A program made the position numbers and the translations under genes. From Pseudanabaena sp. CAN_BIN31 (GTDB lineage: Bacteria > Cyanobacteriota > Cyanobacteriia > Pseudanabaenales > Pseudanabaenaceae), in contig JAJAZG010000187.1 in assembly GCA_026785865.1 (NCBI GenBank), positions 1 through 5,381 on the forward strand: a DNA stretch of 5,381 bases, in the 5' to 3' direction. This document shows, piece by piece, positions 1 through 4,054 of the stretch (its first letter is position 1; each line of letters opens with the position of its first letter). The notes under the pieces were generated by a model that did no database searches, was not told where the DNA came from, and was given only the letters and a program-made list of their open reading frames with translations.

Positions 1-292
1 CTATCGATCGCTCCGCGATGAAATTCGTCATTCCACAAATAATTTTGTGGAAGTATACATAAATGCTCCATTAGAAGTCTGCGAAGAGCGTGATGTCAAG
101 GGATTATATGCCAAAGCGCGATCGGGAGAAATTCTTAACTTCACTGGTCTTAGCGATCCATACGAAGCTCCCATATCTCCAGAATTGATCTGTCATACTG
201 ATGCAGAAACAGTTCATGAATCTGTTGACAAGGTTTTAGCTGAAGCTTTAGGTAGAGTGAAGAGATTAGGTTCGATTCATTTTAGAAAATGA
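1..292 (+). CDS. cysC: Adenylylsulfate (APS) kinase, C-terminal part, 5' end outside the window
   Basis: APS kinase phosphorylates adenosine 5'-phosphosulfate with ATP to give PAPS, the second step of sulfate activation in the cytoplasm. The frame is open from base 2 (start YRSLRDEIRH) and gives 96 residues to the TGA at 290-292; a GTG at 47 is internal and not the start. Seen directly: FVEVYINAPLEVCEERD, then the signature KGLYAKARSGEI, then FTGLSDPYEAP, which are the C-terminal half of the P-loop kinase fold including the RD and KGLY substrate-lid segment. The P-loop itself lies upstream of the window. Full-length enzymes have about 175-200 residues, so roughly half is present. The tail after LAEALGRV ends in a basic GSIHFRK, slightly longer than the usual end. 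The next gene is convergent, so cysC is the last gene of its transcription unit here. Identification is very secure. Confidence 0.95.
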   Translation, partial: YRSLRDEIRHSTNNFVEVYINAPLEVCEERDVKGLYAKARSGEILNFTGLSDPYEAPISPELICHTDAETVHESVDKVLAEALGRVKRLGSIHFRK

Positions 293-436
293 TTCACAAA
301 TATTCTTAACTGCTCCCGATGGTTGGCTATTTTCGGATATAGCGATCGCTGATCTGTATGAAACTCTTATTTCTTAGATTAGATTTCTTGCCTCAGTTTT
401 TTCAAAAGACGATACGGGTGTTGCGCTTTTTTTTAA
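293..436. other. Convergent intergenic region between cysC and the helicase gene
   Basis: These 144 bases lie between two gene 3' ends. They hold one HIP1 octamer (342-349) and an uninterrupted T8 run (427-434) just beyond the helicase stop. No convincing GC-rich hairpin precedes the T-run on the plus strand, and none follows the helicase stop on the minus strand, so no intrinsic terminator can be called. A reading frame on the plus strand without a start codon (270-377) is discussed under findings. Confidence 0.6.
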
Positions 437-1873
437 TTAGCGATTGCGGTTGTAATGTGAGTCTCCGCGTTCAGATCTAACAGGCTGATCGTTAGATCTT
501 GGCGTGCTCCTGCCATCTTGTTTTTTTTGTGGTTTCGCTGGTGATTTACTTGGTGCTGATGAAGGGTTGGCGATCGCCCCACGATCGCTATGTCCACCGC
601 GCCGAGGTTGATGCTTTTGTTGTCTACCAACTTGGATTGGCTCAGGCTTGGCATGAGGATCGGGGTCGAAACCATCAATGATTTCTTGAGGTAGCGATCG
701 CTTGATTAACTTCTCAATATCTGAGAGAAACTTGCGCTCATCCACACATACCAGCGAGATCGCTTCGCCCGACGAGCCAGCGCGTCCTGTGCGTCCGATC
801 CGATGCACATAGTCTTCTGGCACATTGGGTAGCTCGTAGTTAACCACATGGGGCAACTCGCTAATATCTAAGCCCCGTGCCGCGATATCGGTTGCGACTA
901 GGACTTGCAAACTGCCATCTTTAAAGTTGCCAAGAGCGCGAGTACGGGCGGCTTGGCTCTTGTTACCATGAATTGCCATCGCCACAATATCGTCTTGATG
1001 TAGTTGCTTGACTAGGCGATCGGCTCCATGCTTGGTGCGCGTAAATACTAAGACCTGATACCAACCATTGGTTTTGATCAGATGTGTTAGTAACTCGCGC
1101 TTGCGATCGCGATCAACAGGATAAATTCGTTGAGTTACCAGATCAGCCGTAGCATTTTGACTCGCAACTTCAACCATTACAGGCTGATTGAGCAAGGTAT
1201 TGGCAAAAGATTTAATCTCATTGGAGAAAGTTGCCGAAAACAACAGGTTTTGACGTTCTTTCGGTAACAAGGCAAGAATTCGGCGAATATCACGGATAAA
1301 GCCCATATCTAACATGCGATCGGCTTCATCTAATACCAAGATTTCTACCTTCGATAGATCCAAGCGACCTTGCTGCACATGGTCTAAGAGCCGTCCAGGA
1401 GTTGCCACCAAGATCTCGACACCACCTCTAAGGCGATTAATTTGGGGATTAATATTCACACCGCCATAGATCACCATCGAGGTTAAGGGCAGGTGTCTAC
1501 CATAAGTTTTCACGCTTTCTTCGACTTGGGCAGCGAGTTCGCGGGTAGGCGTGAGGATCAACGCTCGAATTGTGATTTTCCCAGTTGCCGATCGCTTTAC
1601 GACCTTATTAGATAGCAACTGCAAAATCGGCAGGGTAAATCCTGCGGTTTTACCTGTACCAGTTTGAGCGCCTGCCAGTAAATCTCGCCCTGAGAGGACA
1701 ACAGGGATCGCTTGCGATTGAATCGGTGTGGGCTTGGTATAACCACGAGCAGCGACAGCGCGGACAATTTGCTCAGACAAACCTAGGGCTAGAAATCCAT
1801 CTGCTGATGCGATCGGAGCAGCAGATTTATGAGAAGATTTAGTTACAGGGGGCGCAATTACGGAAGAAGACAT
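437..1873 (-). CDS. rhlE: DEAD-box ATP-dependent RNA helicase, RhlE type
   Basis: An ATP-dependent RNA unwinding enzyme expected to act in the cytoplasm on structured RNA, ribosomal precursors or mRNA decay. All superfamily 2 motifs are visible in 478 residues: Q motif (GYTKPTPIQ, 44-52), motif I AQTGTGKT (69-76), Ia PTRELAAQ (109-116), GG (137-138), Ib TPGRLLD (158-164), II DEAD (182-185), III SAT (213-215), IV VLVFTRT (274-280), V ATDIAARGLD (327-336) and VI HRIGRTGR (357-364). Local wording such as KTAGFTLPIL, INPQINRLRGGV, IHGNKSQAARTRAL and LPNVPEDYVHRIG is that of proteobacterial RhlE rather than of the cold-induced cyanobacterial CrhR/DeaD group. Residues about 411-478 form a low-complexity, Arg/Lys/Gln/Ser/Pro-rich basic tail, typical of an RNA-tethering extension. 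The ATG at 1871-1873 is supported by GGAG upstream. About 27 residues precede the conserved core. It is divergent from sfsA and convergent with cysC, so it is probably transcribed alone. Confidence 0.93.
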   Translation of the reverse strand: MSSSVIAPPVTKSSHKSAAPIASADGFLALGLSEQIVRAVAARGYTKPTPIQSQAIPVVLSGRDLLAGAQTGTGKTAGFTLPILQLLSNKVVKRSATGKITIRALILTPTRELAAQVEESVKTYGRHLPLTSMVIYGGVNINPQINRLRGGVEILVATPGRLLDHVQQGRLDLSKVEILVLDEADRMLDMGFIRDIRRILALLPKERQNLLFSATFSNEIKSFANTLLNQPVMVEVASQNATADLVTQRIYPVDRDRKRELLTHLIKTNGWYQVLVFTRTKHGADRLVKQLHQDDIVAMAIHGNKSQAARTRALGNFKDGSLQVLVATDIAARGLDISELPHVVNYELPNVPEDYVHRIGRTGRAGSSGEAISLVCVDERKFLSDIEKLIKRSLPQEIIDGFDPDPHAKPEPIQVGRQQKHQPRRGGHSDRGAIANPSSAPSKSPAKPQKKQDGRSTPRSNDQPVRSERGDSHYNRNR

Positions 1874-1877
1874 AGAA

Positions 1878-1881
1878 CTCC
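1878..1881 (-). promoter_or_regulatory. Shine-Dalgarno site of the helicase gene
   Basis: Read on the minus strand, GGAG lies four bases before the ATG at 1873-1871 (GGAGTTCTATG). The spacing is short but usable, and it supports this start over internal ones. Confidence 0.55.
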
Positions 1882-1918
1882 AAATTTTTTTATCGGTCTG
1901 TCGCTGTTAGCGTTGCCA

Positions 1919-1924
1919 TTTATA
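1919..1924 (-). promoter_or_regulatory. Candidate -10 element for the helicase gene
   Basis: On the minus strand TATAAA (context TATGACTATAAATGG) matches the sigma-70 type -10 consensus at five of six positions. No good -35 hexamer lies 16-18 bases upstream. If used, the leader would be about 40 bases and contain a small CGCT-GTT-AGCG hairpin (1902-1912). This is a motif match only. Confidence 0.3.
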
Positions 1925-2006
1925 GTCATACCAATTCTTAGGATTTTGCGACATTCCTAACAATCTAAAACCTTACAGAAAAATTAATTAGGGGGGATTT
2001 TAAAGC

Positions 2007-2033
2007 TTCAAAAATGGGCTTGCCATTTTTGAA
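2007..2033. repeat. Perfect 11-bp inverted repeat, hairpin with 5-base loop
   Basis: TTCAAAAATGG (2007-2017) pairs with CCATTTTTGAA (2023-2033) around the loop GCTTG. It is 140-170 bases from either gene start. On the plus strand the right arm contains T5 but is not followed by a U-run. It shares the AAATGG/CCATTT arms with the palindrome at 2144-2165, so both may be copies of one small dispersed element. It could also be a protein-binding operator. Confidence 0.6.
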
Positions 2034-2143
2034 ATTGGTGTTGGACGAGTCAGAGACAGAATTTTTGTAACGTGTCAACAGTATCAGTGACTGGGAGCAG
2101 ACACTGTAGATCTACATCTTAGCACTAAATAAACCCTTAAGAC

Positions 2144-2165
2144 CCAAATGGCTATAGCCATTTGG
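2144..2165. repeat. Perfect 22-bp palindrome
   Basis: CCAAATGGCTA is followed without a spacer by its exact reverse complement, TAGCCATTTGG. As a hairpin it would have a four-base TATA loop closed by nine pairs. It lies about 80 bases before the sfsA start. Perfect symmetry suggests either a dimeric regulator site or a dispersed palindrome; nothing in the sequence decides between them. Confidence 0.6.
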
Positions 2166-2202
2166 ATTTCATATTGATTGACCCGCATAGTATTTTCCCT
2201 CA

Positions 2203-2211
2203 TGGTAATAT
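2203..2211 (+). promoter_or_regulatory. Candidate extended -10 element for sfsA
   Basis: TGGTAATAT has the TGn extension and a -10 hexamer (TAATAT) matching TATAAT at four of six positions. A TTGACC at 2178-2183 is too far away (22 bases) to be a normal -35. If used, transcription would begin near 2218, inside the hairpin at 2206-2238, which would then not form in the mRNA. Weak evidence. Confidence 0.22.
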
Positions 2212-2238
2212 AGACGGCGCAAAGCGCTGTCTATATTA
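2206..2238. repeat. 15-bp stem hairpin with AAA loop, copy A of the GC-core hairpin family
   Basis: The outer arm TAATATAGAC (2206-2215) pairs perfectly with GTCTATATTA (2229-2238). Next come a G-T pair (2216-2228) and GCGC/GCGC (2217-2220 with 2224-2227), around the loop AAA (2221-2223). It ends eight bases before the sfsA ATG, exactly where a ribosome binding site would be expected. It has no following U-run, so it is not a classical terminator. The core CGGCGCAAAGCGCTG aligns with the hairpins at 2984-3004 and 3734-3770. Confidence 0.75.
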
Positions 2239-2246
2239 AACTTAAA

Positions 2247-2960
2247 ATGCCACAAGTCCACACTTACACGGATCTAATCACAGGTCGTCTCGTCAGCCGA
2301 TACAAGCGCTTCTTCGCTGACATAGAACTAGATAATGGTGAAGTGATTACCGCCCATTGTGCCAATACAGGAGCAATGACAGGTGTATGCAAGATCGGAA
2401 GCCCAGTTTTAGTTTCTCATCATTCCAATCCTAAACGTAAGTTAGCATATAGTTGGGAAGCAATTTATCTAGATGAACAATGGATTGGGATTAATACGAG
2501 CCTTCCCAATCGCGTCATCGGTCATATGCTCGATCGCCATTTATTACCAGATTTAGAACCATACACAATCGTTAAAGGTGAAGTGGCGTATGGTAACGAA
2601 AAGAGCCGTATCGATTTTCTGTTGACTGATGCTGATAGCGGCAAAAGAAGCTATGTGGAAGTTAAAAATACAACTTGGTGTATGGGAAGCTTGGCTTTAT
2701 TTCCTGACACGGTAACAACGCGAGGACAAAAGCACATCCGCGAACTGATGTCGGTGATTAGCGAAGATACCGCCGCCGCTTTAATATTTTTTATCAATCG
2801 TGGTGATTGCGATCGCTTTGCGGCAGGGGCGCAGGCCGATCCCGAATATGCAAGGCTGTTAAAAGAGGCGATCGCTAAAGGCGTAAAAGTATTAGCTTGT
2901 CGATTTGCGATCAAACCCACAAAAATTACATATCTTGGCTTAGCGAGCCTAGAAAATTAG
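2247..2960 (+). CDS. sfsA: SfsA family protein (sugar fermentation stimulation protein homolog)
   Basis: SfsA was named in E. coli for stimulating maltose metabolism and binds DNA; its role in cyanobacteria is not established. The 237 residues match the usual family length (E. coli about 234). Seen in order: RLVSRYKRFFADIELDNGEVITAHCANTG (about 14-42) in the N-terminal OB-fold domain, GRPVL-like IGSPVLVSH (50-58), and a C-terminal domain with SRIDFLL (120-126), YVEVKN (136-141) and FPDTVTTRGQKHIREL (152-167). The Asp123 ... Glu138-Val-Lys140 spacing is that of a PD-(D/E)XK nuclease-like core, so a nuclease-related fold is likely, though activity is unproven. The ATG at 2247 aligns well with family N termini, but no Shine-Dalgarno precedes it; the upstream bases are AACTTAAA after a hairpin. 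Stop TAG 2958-2960 lies within an inverted repeat. It appears to be a single-gene unit. Confidence 0.93.
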   Translation: MPQVHTYTDLITGRLVSRYKRFFADIELDNGEVITAHCANTGAMTGVCKIGSPVLVSHHSNPKRKLAYSWEAIYLDEQWIGINTSLPNRVIGHMLDRHLLPDLEPYTIVKGEVAYGNEKSRIDFLLTDADSGKRSYVEVKNTTWCMGSLALFPDTVTTRGQKHIRELMSVISEDTAAALIFFINRGDCDRFAAGAQADPEYARLLKEAIAKGVKVLACRFAIKPTKITYLGLASLEN

Positions 2961-3015
2961 ACAGTAAAACCCAAGAATTATCATTGCGGCGCGGAGCGCC
3001 GCAACGTCTAATTTT
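2953..3015 (+). terminator. Nested inverted repeat across the sfsA stop, probable terminator
   Basis: The outer arms AAAATTAGAC (2953-2962) and GTCTAATTTT (3006-3015) pair over 10 bp; the left arm contains the sfsA stop codon. Inside lies a 9-bp GC-rich hairpin, TTGCGGCGC (2984-2992) with GCGCCGCAA (2996-3004), around loop GGA. The right arm ends in T5 (3012-3016), so the whole reads as a plausible terminator for sfsA. The inner hairpin is copy B of the GC-core family. Confidence 0.6.
2984..3004. repeat. Copy B of the GC-core hairpin family
   Basis: This is a perfect 9-bp stem with the GGA triloop. Its core CGGCGCGGAGCGCCG differs from copy A only in the loop and in C replacing T opposite the G, which turns the G-T pair of copy A into a G-C pair. 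Confidence 0.7.
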
Positions 3016-3041
3016 TCATTGTCTCCAGTTGGGGATAGGAT

Positions 3042-3070
3042 GGCGATTTGAGTCCAAATTTTTTTTCGCC
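3042..3070 (+). terminator. Weak hairpin followed by T8, possible second terminator after sfsA
   Basis: ATTTG (3046-3050) pairs with CAAAT (3055-3059) over loop AGTC, directly followed by a run of T to 3066. Flanking GGCG (3042-3045) and CGCC (3067-3070) could pair outside it. The inner stem is AT-rich and short, so this is at best an auxiliary terminator. Confidence 0.3.
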
Positions 3071-3160
3071 AAACGATCCAACTTGTGATAGTCTGTCTCA
3101 CTGACGGGGTTACTCCGAAAACCAAATAAATAATTAAGTAAATAAATCGTTTCTCATATT

Positions 3161-3167
3161 AAGGAAG
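3161..3167 (+). promoter_or_regulatory. Shine-Dalgarno site that fixes the start of the barrel protein
   Basis: AAGGAAG is close to the consensus AAGGAGG and ends eight bases before the GTG at 3176. The upstream in-frame GTG at 3167 overlaps this site and therefore cannot use it. The choice of 3176 also gives a cleaner signal peptide start (MKNLIKLTK). Confidence 0.75.
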
Positions 3168-3175
3168 TGATATCT

Positions 3176-3703
3176 GTGAAAAATCTAATTAAGCTAACTA
3201 AAATTTTGCTCGGCTTGACGACACTAGGATGCGTGTCAGCGATCGCGCCCATTCCTTCAGCGCAAGCTCAGCCCGCCTATGGTAGCTACGTCGGCGTAGG
3301 TGCTAGCTTTGGCTTAACGAATGGCAATACTAGTCTAGGTGAAAACGCTACGACATCTGGTCTAGTTTCAGCTCGTTATAAATTTCTAGAATTCCCTGTA
3401 TCTATCAGAACTCAAATTTTGATTGGTAATAGTACCGCAGTTGTACCAACCGTCTCCTTTGACGTGCCACTAAATTTTGATACCGATCTATATATCGGAG
3501 CAGGTGGAGCATTATCTAACACCACCAATAGCACGCCAGTAGGAAACCAAAATAGTTGGGTTATCCAACCTGGTATCGATTACACCGTGCCTAATAGTAA
3601 TCTCGTCATATTCGGTAATGTGATCTTCGCACTTAATGCCTATCGCAATTCTCCTGGCACAACCGCAACTTCTGTAAACACTGGATTAGGCTTTCGATTC
3701 TAG
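3176..3703 (+). CDS. Secreted small beta-barrel outer-membrane protein, function unknown
   Basis: I do not recognise a named family. The 175-residue product starts with a Sec signal peptide: basic MKNLIKLTK, a hydrophobic core to about residue 25, and cleavage after SAQA (28-31). The mature part has eight alternating, Gly/aromatic-rich segments that read as transmembrane beta strands: about 37-47, 61-70, 73-83, 88-99, 104-113, 127-138, 142-153 and 166-175. They are separated by Asn/Thr/Ser-rich loops. The chain ends in GLGFRF, with the terminal Phe typical of the BAM recognition signal. This fits an eight-stranded barrel of the OmpA/OmpX/OmpW size class in the outer membrane; strands are judged by eye. 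There is no OmpA peptidoglycan-binding domain and no SLH domain. The start is GTG, chosen on the strong upstream AAGGAAG. A weak extended -10-like TGTGATAGT lies at 3084-3092, giving an AT-rich leader. A strong terminator follows, so the gene is monocistronic. Confidence 0.75.
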   Translation: MKNLIKLTKILLGLTTLGCVSAIAPIPSAQAQPAYGSYVGVGASFGLTNGNTSLGENATTSGLVSARYKFLEFPVSIRTQILIGNSTAVVPTVSFDVPLNFDTDLYIGAGGALSNTTNSTPVGNQNSWVIQPGIDYTVPNSNLVIFGNVIFALNAYRNSPGTTATSVNTGLGFRF

Positions 3704-3733
3704 TAAAGGCTTTATTCACCATGTCTCAGCAAA

Positions 3734-3770
3734 AAAAGTAAAGGCGGCACGAAGTGTCGCCTTTACTTTT
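3734..3770. terminator. Strong bidirectional terminator hairpin, copy C of the GC-core family
   Basis: A 17-bp stem runs from AAAAGTAAAGGCG (3734-3746) paired with CGCCTTTACTTTT (3758-3770), through one G-T pair (3747-3757) and CAC/GTG, to the loop GAA (3751-3753). The A-rich left and T-rich right arms make it read as an intrinsic terminator on both strands. It starts 30 bases after the barrel gene stop and separates that gene from hfq. Core CGGCACGAAGTGTCG matches copies A and B, with an A-T pair replacing a G-C pair. Confidence 0.85.
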
Positions 3771-3777
3771 AGAGTAA

Positions 3778-3783
3778 GATAAT
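3778..3783 (+). promoter_or_regulatory. Candidate -10 element for hfq-aas
   Basis: GATAAT matches TATAAT at five of six positions and lies just after the terminator, 26 bases before the hfq start. No clear -35 hexamer can be seen at 16-18 bases, where the terminator stem sits. Placement after a strong terminator makes an independent hfq promoter likely in this gap, but this exact hexamer is only a motif match. Confidence 0.35.
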
Positions 3784-3809
3784 TCCGTAAAACTGTCGCA
3801 AGTAAGACG

Positions 3810-4034
3810 ATGAGCGCACCAACATTAACCAAAATTGTACTCAATACCTCTCTGCCAAGCATTCGCCGCATTCATGGCATCATTCGTGACAAAAATGAGG
3901 TCGAAGTCAAACTGCTCACAGGTGATCAATTACGCGGCAGGATTATCTGGATAGACGATCAATGTATTTGTATGGATGCTTCTGGACATAAGATTGTAAT
4001 TTGGCAACATGCGATCGCTTTTATCAAAGGCTAG
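3810..4034 (+). CDS. hfq: Hfq, cyanobacterial-type Sm-like RNA chaperone homolog
   Basis: The 74-residue product has the size and pattern of cyanobacterial Hfq: SLPSIRR (14-20), the Sm1 segment VEVKLLTGDQLRGRIIWID (31-49) and the Sm2 segment IVIWQHAIAFI (62-72). Hfq forms a hexameric ring. In Synechocystis it affects type IV pilus function and motility through the pilus ATPase PilB1, with canonical RNA-binding residues largely lost. Here the proximal-face Gln8 of E. coli Hfq aligns with Ser17 and the rim arginines are only partly kept (Arg26, Lys28). The Sm2 tetrad reads Trp-Gln-His-Ala (65-68), keeping the His of the E. coli Tyr-Lys-His-Ala motif. There is no C-terminal tail. The ribosome binding site is weak (GTAAGACG before ATG). 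It follows a strong terminator and is followed after 20 bases by aas, so the two are probably co-transcribed. Confidence 0.9.
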   Translation: MSAPTLTKIVLNTSLPSIRRIHGIIRDKNEVEVKLLTGDQLRGRIIWIDDQCICMDASGHKIVIWQHAIAFIKG

Positions 4035-4054
4035 AAAAAGGTTAGAAAAAAATT

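Larger units (their letters stand above)
1874..2246. other. Divergent intergenic region between the helicase gene and sfsA
   Basis: This 373-base non-coding stretch separates two divergent genes, so promoters for both should lie here. I see a -10-like TATAAA for the helicase (1919-1924, minus), a G6 run at 1991-1996, a perfect 11-bp inverted repeat (2007-2033), a 12-bp palindrome TGTAGATCTACA (2105-2116), a perfect 22-bp palindrome (2144-2165) and a long hairpin directly before the sfsA start (2206-2238). No reading frame with coding character and no RNA gene is recognisable between 2034 and 2143. Confidence 0.6.

Noticed and set aside
433..681. Small overlapping frames on both strands (433-678 minus, 499-681 plus)
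   Set aside because: Both lie in the low-complexity 3' end of the helicase gene, which has full motif support in its own frame; neither has a ribosome binding site or family resemblance.
2105..2116. TGTAGATCTACA palindrome considered as an NtcA site
   Set aside because: NtcA needs GTA-N8-TAC; here the gap is four bases. A 12-bp palindrome alone is weak evidence.
2651..2920. 89-codon frame on the minus strand inside sfsA
   Set aside because: It is antisense to the conserved SfsA C-terminal domain, with no recognisable motif.
2897..3088. 63-codon plus-strand frame overlapping the sfsA 3' end
   Set aside because: It runs through the nested inverted repeat and the T8 run and has no Shine-Dalgarno. 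Its composition follows the structured non-coding DNA.
3084..3101. CRP-like half-sites TGTGA ... TCAC upstream of the barrel gene
   Set aside because: The spacing is nine bases instead of the six of the TGTGA-N6-TCACA consensus.
3167..3175. Upstream GTG (3167) as start of the barrel protein
   Set aside because: It overlaps the AAGGAAG ribosome binding site, which is correctly spaced for the GTG at 3176.
3224..3232. Possible lipobox (Thr-Leu-Gly-Cys, residues 16-19) in the barrel protein signal peptide
   Set aside because: The -3 and -2 positions do not fit L-[A/S]-[G/A]-C, and a good signal peptidase I site (SAQA) lies further on before a barrel-like domain.
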